The notes under the pieces are model-generated. The model did not search any database, was not told where the DNA came from, and was given only the letters and a program-made list of their open reading frames with translations. The position numbers and the translations under genes are program-made. A stretch of DNA of 37,688 nt from a virus: positions 1 through 37,688 of the IMG/VR virus record IMGVR_UViG_3300027467_000055; one strand, given 5' to 3'. The stretch's first letter is position 1. The number at the start of each line of letters is the position of its first letter. This document shows positions 29,057 to 35,669 of this stretch, in pieces.

Positions 29057-31551
29057 CAGCACCACAGACAGTGCAACCGCATCCTGCATCCATCGACGCC
29101 TACATCAGACACGGCTGGAGCCTTGTCCCGATTCCCGGTGGCACCAAGGGGCCGAGCACCCCGGGCTGGAACCTCAAAGAAAACGCACTCAAGGCTCAAG
29201 GCGATCTGCCTCCGGGCTTCGGCATCGGTCTGGCCCATGCGTACAGCGGCACAATGGCGCTGGACATCGACAACTGGACCATCACCACGAGCCTGCTGGC
29301 CGAGCACGGCATCGACCTGCAAGCCCTCTACGATGCACCCGATGCGGTGATCATCAACTCGGGCAAGCCCGGGCACGGCAAGCTGCTGTACGCCATGCCC
29401 TTCGGCGCTGCGCTGCCAAGCAAAAAGATTCTGCACAGCGGCATCACCGCCTACGAACTGCGCTGCGCCACGGTCAGCGGCCTCACGGTGCAGGACGTGC
29501 TGCCCCCTTCGATCCACCCCGAGACACGCCAGCCCTACCACTGGGCCGGTAAGGGTCACTGGACCCGCTTGCCGGTGATCCCACAGGCGATTCTGGACCT
29601 GTGGAACGGCATGCTGGCGCAGGACAAAGAGCGCACCATCGCCACGGACGGCACGATTGACGCCTCGTGGGAGGAGATCAGGCAGGCGCTGGAGTCGGTT
29701 CCCGCTGACTGCTCCCGCGACGAGTGGGTGTCCATCGGCATGGCCCTGCACTGGGCGGGCACCCAGACCAATCAGCTTGAGCAGGGCCTGCAACTGTGGA
29801 ACGAGTGGTCCTCCACCGCCCAGTTCAAGTACCCCGGTGAGCGGGAAATCCTGACGCAGTGGATGTCGTTCAAGCCGGACAAGGCCACCGCTGTCAAGTT
29901 GGGGACATTGTTTCACATTGCCCGCCAGCACGGATGGAGCCGCCCAATCCCCGATGCGTCCGAGTTGTTCAGCAAGATCGACATCCCGGTCATGGAGCCG
30001 TTGGACGTGATCGACGGGCTGCGCCCCAAGCCACCCGAGATGAACATGGACCTGTGGCCCGCCATCCTGCGCCAGCGATCCACCGAGATCAGCGAAAGCG
30101 TGGGCTGCGACCCTTTGGTCCCTTTGTTCGCTGGGTTGGCCGCTGTCTGCGGGGTGGTTGACGCCCGCATCCGACTCGAACTCATGCCGGGGTTCCGTGT
30201 GCCGCCAGTGCTGTGGCTCATGACTCTCGGTGACCCAGCGGACAAGAAATCCCCCGGCTCCCGGCCCATGCTGTCCCCGCTCAAGAACATCGAGGCCGAG
30301 GACCGGCCCCGGTACAGCAAGGAACTGCTGGACTGGGAGGGCAAGGAAGCGGCCTACGCCAGCGCCAAAAAAGCATTCCTCGAATTCTCAGCCAGCCCCG
30401 AGGCCATGCTGGGCGCAGATCAAGCCCCCAGTGTGCCCGAGATGCCCCCGCAGCCCGTGCCGCTCAAGATCACGGTCAGCGACATCACGAGTCAGAAGCT
30501 GGTGCGCCAAGCGGCCGACCGTCCCCGTGGCCTGCTGTGCCACCTCGACGAGATGAATTCATGGGTGCGCAAGCTGACGGACAAGACCAGCGGCGAGGAT
30601 CGGTCAGCGTGGGTGGTCAGCTACGAGTCAGAACACTACGAGATGGACCGGGTGGGTGCTGGGTCGATCTACTGCGAGAACTTGGCCGTCAGCATCTACG
30701 GCAACATCCAGCCCCAAGTGTTCAGGCAAAACCTGGCCTCTCTCGCAGCGGATGGCCTGTTGCAGCGATTTATACCAGCCGTGCTGCGCGGCAGCAAGAC
30801 CAAGCTGGGCCACCCGATCCCCGAGTACATGACCAGCGCGGCCGCATGGGAGAACACCCTGCGCCTGACCTTCGCGCTGCCGCCCCAGACCTACCACTTA
30901 TCCACAGAAGCATTCACAGCCTTCCGCGAGTTCCAAGCGTGGTACGAGCAGGCCAAGCAGGACGAGCGGGTGCTGGACAGCGGCACCGAGTACATGACGG
31001 CGTTTGGCAAGCTGGAGGGCTTGGCTGGCCGTCTGATCCTGCTGTTCCACATCATCGAGTCGCCGTTCGCCCCGCAGGTGCAGGCTGAGGTTGTCCACAG
31101 GGTCGTGAGCCTGATCCGTGGCTACGTGATCCCGGCCTACCGGTACTCGCTGGGCGAGGTGGGTGGTGCGATCACGAATGACTTCGACCAGTGGGTGATC
31201 GACCATGTGATCCAGATCAGCGGGGACACGCAGATGATCGACCTGCGCACCCTGAAGAAGTCAGCGCGGCGTCAGCTTGAGGGCAAGACCGACTGGCAGA
31301 AGGATCAGGCGGTCATGGACGCTATGCTGGTGCTGGAGCAGGCGGGCTGGGTGGTGCAGGTGGAGAGCGAACTGCACAAGAAGAAGGTCACATGGGCCAT
31401 CAACCCGAGTCTGCCCACCATGTTCAAGGCGTACCGCGAGAAGGTCATCAAGGCCAAGCAGCGCCACGCAGACTACATTTACCGCCACGCCTACGAGAAG
31501 GGCTACGAGCGCAAGCTGGTCAAGGGGTATGACCCTGACACAATGGAATGA
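29053..31551 (+). CDS. Primase-polymerase (AEP) with PriCT and DUF3987 helicase-like domain
   Basis: An 832-residue replication protein. Residues 13-170 are a bifunctional primase/polymerase domain: YIRHGWSLVPIPGGTKGP, the metal-binding MALDIDN (Asp71, Asp73), SGKPGHGKLLYA (His108) and YELRC. Residues about 205-295 form a PriCT-2-like domain (WEEIRQALESVPADCSRDEW, VSIGMALHWAG). Residues about 325-830 form a DUF3987 domain, a helicase-like ATPase; a divergent Walker A may be GDPADKKSP (393-401), and LLCHLDEM (Asp499, Glu500) is Walker B. It likely makes primers and unwinds the fork. It is transcribed opposite to the other replication genes and is probably translated from the upstream leader. 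Confidence 0.9.
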   Translation: MTAPQTVQPHPASIDAYIRHGWSLVPIPGGTKGPSTPGWNLKENALKAQGDLPPGFGIGLAHAYSGTMALDIDNWTITTSLLAEHGIDLQALYDAPDAVIINSGKPGHGKLLYAMPFGAALPSKKILHSGITAYELRCATVSGLTVQDVLPPSIHPETRQPYHWAGKGHWTRLPVIPQAILDLWNGMLAQDKERTIATDGTIDASWEEIRQALESVPADCSRDEWVSIGMALHWAGTQTNQLEQGLQLWNEWSSTAQFKYPGEREILTQWMSFKPDKATAVKLGTLFHIARQHGWSRPIPDASELFSKIDIPVMEPLDVIDGLRPKPPEMNMDLWPAILRQRSTEISESVGCDPLVPLFAGLAAVCGVVDARIRLELMPGFRVPPVLWLMTLGDPADKKSPGSRPMLSPLKNIEAEDRPRYSKELLDWEGKEAAYASAKKAFLEFSASPEAMLGADQAPSVPEMPPQPVPLKITVSDITSQKLVRQAADRPRGLLCHLDEMNSWVRKLTDKTSGEDRSAWVVSYESEHYEMDRVGAGSIYCENLAVSIYGNIQPQVFRQNLASLAADGLLQRFIPAVLRGSKTKLGHPIPEYMTSAAAWENTLRLTFALPPQTYHLSTEAFTAFREFQAWYEQAKQDERVLDSGTEYMTAFGKLEGLAGRLILLFHIIESPFAPQVQAEVVHRVVSLIRGYVIPAYRYSLGEVGGAITNDFDQWVIDHVIQISGDTQMIDLRTLKKSARRQLEGKTDWQKDQAVMDAMLVLEQAGWVVQVESELHKKKVTWAINPSLPTMFKAYREKVIKAKQRHADYIYRHAYEKGYERKLVKGYDPDTME

Positions 31552-31553
31552 AG

Positions 31554-31578
31554 AAGGCCCGGGATCACCGGGCCTTTT
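31554..31578. terminator. Bidirectional terminator between convergent genes
   Basis: A 9-bp stem AAGGCCCGG / CCGGGCCTT with a 5-base loop, followed on the plus strand by TTGC. It lies three bases after the primase stop and three bases before the stop of the leftward neighbour, so it can serve both, better in the rightward sense. Confidence 0.85.
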
Positions 31579-31581
31579 GCT

Positions 31582-32550
31582 TTATGTGTTCTTCTCCCGC
31601 AGCTTGGCTTCGATGGCGCGGGCAAATGTGTGCACATAAGAGCCAGCGACTGCGCATGGCGTTGCAGCTATCTCTGCGATCTGCTCATCCGTCAGCCCCA
31701 CCCACGGCTTGCTTGCTGGTGGGGATGTGTAGAGTGGAGTTTCCACCCAAAGACCGCTGCCACTTTCTGCCCAATCTTTTTTGTGCTGCGTTAGGACTGG
31801 CCCTGAACTATCAGCACTGCATTGATACATCCACGCCACAGGCTCCTGCTCTGGCTGTGCCTTCAGGCGCTCTATTTCCTCGACTCTGATACGGCACAGT
31901 GCGTTGGCCTTTCCAAGAAGGTCATGCATGCGGCGCAGTTCGGCGGCGGCTTCATCACACCAATCAAGGTCGTATTCCATTGCATCAGCCAGCCGCAAGG
32001 CTTCAGGTTTGGCAGGCTTTGGCGAACCAGAAGTTTTTTCTTGGTTCGCCAATGGTTCGCTATACAGCGGGACTTCATACCACGCGCCATGGTCAACAAA
32101 AGACCGCATGTGTTTTTGAAAACTTACCTCATGTGTGCTTTTGTTCTGATACATCCACGCCACAGGCTCCTGCTGCTGTGCTGGCTGTTCGGGCAAAGTC
32201 CCCATCACTGGTGAAGCATCCCAAGCGGCCATGTAGACGGATGACGCCATGCCTGCATAAAGCCGTTCGTCATACCCTTCTTGGGCGCATTCATCCATTG
32301 CTTTGAGCATTTCTGGCGTTGCTTTCCTCGGGACAAGTTTCCAATCAAGTGGCATTGGCCTTGGGATTGCAGGCACGTAACCTCCTCCGGGTGATGCAAA
32401 CCCTTCCTTCTGCTGCTGTGCTGGCTGCTCGGCCAGTGCTTCGCGGATGGCGGCCATAGCTTTGGTTGCTGGGCTTTCTGTTTGGCTAGAGCAATTCAAC
32501 TCCATCGCCTCCAGCGCCAGCTTCAGCGCCTCTGTCTGTTTCGTATTCAT
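31582..32550 (-). CDS. Modular phage protein with repeated PVAWMY units
   Basis: A 322-residue protein built from repeated pieces. Each main unit starts QEPVAWMYQ and ends about 35-40 residues later in (V/T)PLY(S/T) (residues about 127-165 and 235-275). Short Gln-rich linkers (EQPAQQQ) precede units and recur twice. An N-terminal segment (TEALKLALEAMELNCSSQTE) and a middle segment (MEYDLDWCDEAAAELRRMHD) are helical. I recall such PVAW repeats in many small proteobacterial phage proteins, without known function. At the DNA level two copies share an exact 28-base stretch, so the duplication is recent. The start overlaps the upstream stop (ATGA). Confidence 0.75.
   Translation of the reverse strand: MNTKQTEALKLALEAMELNCSSQTESPATKAMAAIREALAEQPAQQQKEGFASPGGGYVPAIPRPMPLDWKLVPRKATPEMLKAMDECAQEGYDERLYAGMASSVYMAAWDASPVMGTLPEQPAQQQEPVAWMYQNKSTHEVSFQKHMRSFVDHGAWYEVPLYSEPLANQEKTSGSPKPAKPEALRLADAMEYDLDWCDEAAAELRRMHDLLGKANALCRIRVEEIERLKAQPEQEPVAWMYQCSADSSGPVLTQHKKDWAESGSGLWVETPLYTSPPASKPWVGLTDEQIAEIAATPCAVAGSYVHTFARAIEAKLREKNT
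31823..31850. repeat. 28-base direct repeat, copy 1
   Basis: Identical to 32147-32174 (begins TGATACATCCACGCCACAGG). Encodes the QEPVAWMYQ core of the repeated unit on the minus strand. Exact identity over 28 bases, including third positions, indicates recent duplication or gene conversion. Confidence 0.9.
32147..32174. repeat. 28-base direct repeat, copy 2
   Basis: Second copy of the repeat at 31823-31850, 324 bases away, a whole number of codons, so the two copies are in the same reading frame. Confidence 0.9.
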
Positions 32551-32777
32551 TGCATCTTCTCCTTGACGATCTCGTTGGGTTCGATGTGCATCATGGAGCC
32601 GAGGTAGACGGCAAACGATGCGCGGGTGTCAGCGACGAAGGGCATGGCGTTGACTCGCTGGATCATCTCCTCGATGGCGCAGTTCCATCCAGAGGCAAAG
32701 ACCCACTTGGCTGCGTCCTGCGGGTGCAGGCCAAGGTCGCCGTAGATGCGTTCGTAGTGATCGGGTGCGGTTCGCAT
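32547..32777 (-). CDS. Small phage protein, unknown
   Basis: A 76-residue protein (RTAPDHYERIYGDLGLHPQD, AAKWVFASGWNCAIEEMIQR). Short helical sequence with the YGDLGL.PQDAA..VF.SGWN pattern, which I do not link to a function. ATG 32777 has GGAG seven bases upstream; the open frame to 32822 runs into tandem repeats and is not needed. The stop overlaps the start of the next gene. Confidence 0.7.
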   Translation of the reverse strand: MRTAPDHYERIYGDLGLHPQDAAKWVFASGWNCAIEEMIQRVNAMPFVADTRASFAVYLGSMMHIEPNEIVKEKMQ

Positions 32778-32792
32778 TTTTACTCCTGTTGA

Positions 32793-32871
32793 TTGGTTCG
32801 ATGCCTTAAAACTTGGGGCCATCGGTTGGTTCGATGCCTTAAAAACTGGTGGCGTTGGCTGGTTGGGAGCC
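32793..32871. repeat. Three tandem repeats of about 33 bases in a 5' leader
   Basis: TTGGTTCGATGCCTTAAAA occurs at 32793 and again at 32826 (33 bases apart). A third, degenerate copy (TTGGGAGCCTTAG) ends near 32876. On the minus strand each unit reads AAGGCATCGAACCA with an AGTT upstream. They fill the gap between the HTH-protein gene and the small gene starting at 32777. Possible operator array or duplicated leader. No clear promoter is seen here. Confidence 0.75.
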
Positions 32872-33219
32872 TTAGTCAGCCTTGGTCTTCGGTCGCCCCC
32901 GGGGCCGCTTGAGGGCGCTGGCGGGCGGGGTCAGGGCCTCGAGCACGGGCGGCGCGAGGGCCTCGAGGGTGCCGAGCACGTCAAGCAACCGCACGGCGGC
33001 GGCACTGGGTGCCCGGGTGCCCGTGGTCCACTTGCGAAGGGTGAACACCGGCACCCCCAGCAACCCGGCGGCGCGGTTTTCGTCAAGCCCCCGGCGGGCC
33101 ACAAAGGCCCCGAGGGTGGCGGCAAAGGCCCCGGCGGGGGTCAGGGTGGCGGCGGGTGCCTCGGGGGCACTGGGGGCCGCATGGGCGGCGGTGGCGAGGG
33201 TATCGGGTGCGGTGTTCAT
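32872..33219 (-). CDS. HTH protein with AT-hook-like tail
   Basis: A 115-residue protein. After an Ala/Pro-rich N-terminus (MNTAPDTLATAAHAAPSAPE) comes a helix-turn-helix: FAATLGAFVARRGLDENRAA, then GLLGVPVFTLRKWTTGTRAP, the layout of XRE/Cro-like domains (the W-x-x-G-x-R-x-P ending is typical). The C-terminus ends LKRPRGRPKTKAD, close to the AT-hook PRGRPK. It is the best candidate DNA-binding regulator of the GC-rich cassette and perhaps of the ACCCA-N-TGGGT palindromes (inference). It lies just after a terminator and starts with the same ATGAACACCGCA codons as the gene at 35473. GAAGGA precedes the ATG. Confidence 0.85.
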   Translation of the reverse strand: MNTAPDTLATAAHAAPSAPEAPAATLTPAGAFAATLGAFVARRGLDENRAAGLLGVPVFTLRKWTTGTRAPSAAAVRLLDVLGTLEALAPPVLEALTPPASALKRPRGRPKTKAD

Positions 33220-33239
33220 GGGTGATCCTTCAGGGGGTG

Positions 33240-33266
33240 AAAAAGCCCCCGGGGTGATCCGGGGGC
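33240..33266 (-). terminator. Leftward terminator inside the GC-rich cassette
   Basis: On the minus strand GCCCCCGG, a 6-base loop (ATCACC) and CCGGGGGC are followed by TTTTT (33244-33240). It lies between the micro-ORF at 33279 and the HTH-protein gene, so the HTH gene is reached only by readthrough or from its own promoter. Confidence 0.88.
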
Positions 33267-33278
33267 GGGGTTGCGGGG

Positions 33279-33371
33279 TCAATCTCGGCCGGTGATCAAG
33301 GCCGCGATCAGTAAAAGCACGGCCCGCACGGCGGCGAAGAAAAGGGATAAAACAATTGAAAAGGTGATCAA
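33279..33371 (-). CDS. Possible 30-residue membrane peptide
   Basis: A TTG codon overlaps the TGA of the preceding gene (TTGA) and opens a frame of 30 aa: ITFSIVLSLFFAAVRAVLLL followed by IAALITGRD. It is almost entirely hydrophobic and would form one transmembrane helix. There is no independent Shine-Dalgarno, so expression would depend on coupling. A second tiny membrane protein lies at the other end of the cassette (35498). Confidence 0.4.
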   Translation of the reverse strand: MITFSIVLSLFFAAVRAVLLLIAALITGRD

Positions 33372-33592
33372 TCGGGGTCCCCCGGGTAAGCCCGCAACCG
33401 GCGGGCCACGTATAAATCGGCCTCGAGCTGATCGCGGGTATTTTTCAGGGATTCAATCTCGGCCACGGCCTCGCCGAGGGCCTTTTGTAGGTCCGCGATG
33501 CGGGCGAAAAGGCGGGCGGTGCCGGTGAACCCCTCGGCGTATGCGAGGGCCTCGGCCTCATGGGCGGGCAGTGTCATTAAATCGAGGGGCAT
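33368..33592 (-). CDS. Small helical protein
   Basis: A 74-residue protein: LMTLPAHEAEALAYAEGFTG, then a coiled-coil-like helix (DLQKALGEAVAEIESLKNTR, DQLEADLYVARRL). ATG 33592 with GAAGGA upstream, which is the last two codons of the preceding gene (LKD, TGA), so the two are translationally linked. No family recognised. GC-rich like the rest of the cassette. Confidence 0.72.
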   Translation of the reverse strand: MPLDLMTLPAHEAEALAYAEGFTGTARLFARIADLQKALGEAVAEIESLKNTRDQLEADLYVARRLRAYPGDPD

Positions 33593-33594
33593 GG

Positions 33595-34275
33595 TCAATC
33601 CTTCAGGGTTGCAATGGGGATCACCCGGCGGGCCTTTGCATCGGCCACCCGGGCACGGGTGCCGTGCGCACGAAAACCGATGATCACCCGGCGGTCAGGG
33701 ATGGCACAAAGGCCGCACGATGCGCACGTTACATCCTCGCGGGTTTGCGCGGGGCACACGATGATGGTGCGCCCCTCGGGGGTGTAGCTTTTCTCGGGGG
33801 TATCCGTGGGCACGATGGCGCACACGGGGCCGTGCTCGGCGAGGGCATCGGCCTCGCCCGCATCATCGGCCGATAGATTCACGGTGAACCCCCAGCGGGT
33901 GGCATGCGCGGCCCATGCGAGGGCCTCGGGGCTTTTCTTGTGGGTGTACGTGAACCCACGGCGGCCGATGTTCGCCCGGACAATCTCACCCAGTGCGGCC
34001 GGGTCCACGGCCTCACCCTCGCCGGGTAAATCCCCGGCCACGTTATGCCGCCACAATTGACCCTCGGGCAGTGCCGCCACGGCCTCGCAAAGGGCCTCAA
34101 GGGTGCCGCCCCTTTGCGGCACCTTATCCCATGCCATGCGGGTGTAAAAATCCTCGGCGTAGCAATCGGCCCGGTAATGGGGGCACGATGGCGGGCACGA
34201 TGCCTGCTCGGTGTAGGTCACCGGAATGGCCCCGGTTTTGCGGTTGCTGGATTCAGGGATGAAATGGTATTTCAT
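33595..34275 (-). CDS. Cys-containing accessory protein, DUF7227-like
   Basis: A 226-residue protein beginning KYHFIPESSNRKTGAIPVTY, then EQASCPPSCPHYRADCYAED. Other blocks: LWRHNVAGDLPGEGEAVDPA, RGFTYTHKKSPEALAWAAHA, FTVNLSADDAGEADALAEHG and CPAQTREDVTCASCGLCAIP. From memory this matches DUF7227, a family found in phages and plasmids of proteobacteria. The N-terminal C-x3-C-x6-C set and the C-terminal C-x2-C-x2-C set suggest metal or Fe-S binding. The layout recalls phage gp88-like proteins. Function unknown. ATG 34275 is favoured; a GTG at 34281 overlaps the upstream stop. Confidence 0.8.
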   Translation of the reverse strand: MKYHFIPESSNRKTGAIPVTYTEQASCPPSCPHYRADCYAEDFYTRMAWDKVPQRGGTLEALCEAVAALPEGQLWRHNVAGDLPGEGEAVDPAALGEIVRANIGRRGFTYTHKKSPEALAWAAHATRWGFTVNLSADDAGEADALAEHGPVCAIVPTDTPEKSYTPEGRTIIVCPAQTREDVTCASCGLCAIPDRRVIIGFRAHGTRARVADAKARRVIPIATLKD

Positions 34276-34277
34276 GA

Positions 34278-34529
34278 TCACTTGTCCCCCAGCATGGATT
34301 TAATCTCGGCCTTGATCCGGCGGGCATCCTCGCCCCGCCACGTGCCCGCGTTTGCGAGGAAATACCGGGCAATCGAGCGGGCATCGTCAAGCCCATATTG
34401 ATCATTCAAGCCCCCGAGGGTGCCCATTGCCTGAAGGTAAGGCACGGCCCCGAAATAGGGTTTTTTCCAGTGGGTGCGGATATCGCGGGCGATGGCGGCG
34501 AGGGTGCGGGGTGCGGTTGCAGTGTTCAC
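34278..34529 (-). CDS. Small phage/plasmid protein
   Basis: An 83-residue protein (TAPRTLAAIARDIRTHWKKP, YFGAVPYLQAMGTLGGLNDQ, YGLDDARSIARYFLANAGTW). This pattern occurs in small accessory proteins of proteobacterial plasmids and phages as far as I recall; role unknown. GTG 34529 follows the shared leader with GAAGGA, and its first codons (GTGAACACTGCA) parallel the ATGAACACCGCA starts of two sibling genes. An in-frame GTG at 34592 is a longer alternative that would translate the leader. Confidence 0.72.
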   Translation of the reverse strand: MNTATAPRTLAAIARDIRTHWKKPYFGAVPYLQAMGTLGGLNDQYGLDDARSIARYFLANAGTWRGEDARRIKAEIKSMLGDK

Positions 34530-34532
34530 GGT

Positions 34533-34556
34533 TGATCCTTCACGGTTACGGGTTAC
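34533..34556. repeat. Initiation-leader repeat, copy 1
   Basis: On the minus strand GTAACCCGTAACCGTGAAGG plus ATCA, 24 bases, identical to 35478-35501. It carries the ribosome-binding site of the gene starting at 34529. Confidence 0.9.
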
Positions 34557-34595
34557 AAAGGTTTCACGGATAAATTGATTGAAAAGGTCCACGGT

Positions 34596-35162
34596 TCACC
34601 CCTTCACAATCTCGGCACGGGTGAACCGGGCGGCGGGTGCCCTGAAGTGGGCACCATCGCAAAGGCGACGCACGTGCCACCCACGGCGGGGACCGGCGGG
34701 GGCGATCAATTCGAAAACATCGCCCGGGGGCGAGAATCGCACCCTTTGCCCGGGTGCCCACTGGGTGCGGGCACGTGCGCGGCGCTCGGCGTGTTTTGCG
34801 CGGCACCGGACCCGCCACCCGGCGGCATTTGAAGTCTCGGGCACGGGTGCGAGGCGGTCCAATTCATCGAGGACGCGCACGGGGCAATCGAAGTAATAGG
34901 GGCCGCAATCCTCGCCGATGTTTTTGTATCCGAATTCACCCCGGCGGCGCTGGGTCAGGATCACTTCGCCGAAGTATTGACGGGCCACCCCCTCGCGGGT
35001 GTTTTCGCGCCACATGATGGCGTAAACCGTGGACCCCCGCTCGGCGATCATGTGAACCCCAAAGGCCCACGGGTTGCGGTCAGTGGGTTTTTGTTCAAAT
35101 TCCCGGGCGATCATTTGAGCACGGGTCAACCCCGGGCAATCGGTGTAAAAGGTCCACCCCAT
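34596..35162 (-). CDS. Accessory protein, DUF6927-like
   Basis: A 188-residue protein starting MGWTFYTDCPGLTRAQMIAR, followed by STVYAIMWRENTREGVARQY and VILTQRRRGEFGYKNIGEDC then GPYYFDCPVRVLDELDRLAP. The MGWTF start and the YK.(I/M).E..GP....CP pattern match my memory of DUF6927, found in phages and mobile elements. The C-terminal 70 residues are Arg-rich (RVRCRAKHAERRARARTQWA) and could bind nucleic acid. Contains a stray copy of the CCCACTGGGTGC word in its coding DNA (near 34758). Function unknown. Confidence 0.75.
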   Translation of the reverse strand: MGWTFYTDCPGLTRAQMIAREFEQKPTDRNPWAFGVHMIAERGSTVYAIMWRENTREGVARQYFGEVILTQRRRGEFGYKNIGEDCGPYYFDCPVRVLDELDRLAPVPETSNAAGWRVRCRAKHAERRARARTQWAPGQRVRFSPPGDVFELIAPAGPRRGWHVRRLCDGAHFRAPAARFTRAEIVKG

Positions 35163-35164
35163 GA

Positions 35165-35473
35165 TCAGGCCCCTTTGCGAGCACTGACCCGCACGGTGTA
35201 GAACGGGGCACCCGTGGAAGTGTGCGCGGTGATCAATTGGTGCGAGGGGTTGAACCGCTCGGCGATGGTTTTCCAGTCGATCAGGGTGCGGCCTTCACTG
35301 TAGACAATGGCGGCGCGGTGCGCGGTGCCGTCAATGGCCTTTTCACCCGAGGCGATCAGTACATCCTTCAGGGCCTTTTCCTCATCGGTCAGGCGGGCAA
35401 TCTCGGCCTTGACTTGCGCGAGGCGGTCCACGGTGGCGGCGATCATGATGCGGGTATCGGTTGCGGTGTTCAT
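35165..35473 (-). CDS. Small coiled-coil accessory protein
   Basis: A 102-residue protein. Residues 1-45 form a helix (IMIAATVDRLAQVKAEIARL, TDEEKALKDVLIASG), then a beta-rich part (AHRAAIVYSEGRTLIDWKTI, HTSTGAPFYTVRVSARKGA). I recall similar proteins on proteobacterial plasmids and phages near DUF7227-like genes; role unknown. ATG 35473 follows leader-repeat copy 2. The 5' end (leader plus about ten codons) is nearly identical to that of the HTH gene at 33219. Confidence 0.75.
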   Translation of the reverse strand: MNTATDTRIMIAATVDRLAQVKAEIARLTDEEKALKDVLIASGEKAIDGTAHRAAIVYSEGRTLIDWKTIAERFNPSHQLITAHTSTGAPFYTVRVSARKGA

Positions 35474-35477
35474 GGTG

Positions 35478-35501
35478 TGATCCTTCACGGTTACGGGTTA
35501 C
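35478..35501. repeat. Initiation-leader repeat, copy 2
   Basis: Exact 24-base copy of 34533-34556. It supplies the Shine-Dalgarno of the gene at 35473 and also contains the TAA stop of the gene at 35498. Confidence 0.9.
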
Positions 35502-35638
35502 AGAGAGAAAAGAAAAACGGTGATCACCCACAAGGCGATCAGGGCGAGGGCGGCACCGGCCCAAATGATCACGGGGTGCGGTTCACACTCGAGGGGTTGC
35601 GGGTACATCTCGATGTAGGTCAAGCGATGGCGGTTCAT
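35498..35638 (-). CDS. 46-residue membrane protein
   Basis: A 46-aa ORF: a polar N-terminus (NRHRLTYIEMYPQPLECEPH) and one C-terminal transmembrane helix (VIIWAGAALALIALWVITVF) ending LFSL. ATG 35638 follows leader-repeat copy 3 with GAAGGA. It is the first gene behind the strong promoter at 35728, so it should be among the earliest and most highly expressed products. Candidate for a membrane-acting host-takeover or superinfection-exclusion peptide; that is inference. Confidence 0.68.
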   Translation of the reverse strand: MNRHRLTYIEMYPQPLECEPHPVIIWAGAALALIALWVITVFLFSL

Positions 35639-35647
35639 GGTGTCTTC

Positions 35648-35669
35648 ATCCTTCACGGTTACGGGTTAC
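35648..35669. repeat. Initiation-leader repeat, copy 3
   Basis: 22 bases identical to the other two copies (GTAACCCGTAACCGTGAAGG plus AT on the minus strand), after which the sequence diverges. It lies just upstream of the 46-residue membrane-protein gene. Confidence 0.9.

Noticed and set aside
32793-32876. CRISPR-like array
   Set aside because: Only three copies, the last degenerate; the spacer lengths are very short and there are no cas genes. The repeats are better explained as operators or a duplicated leader.
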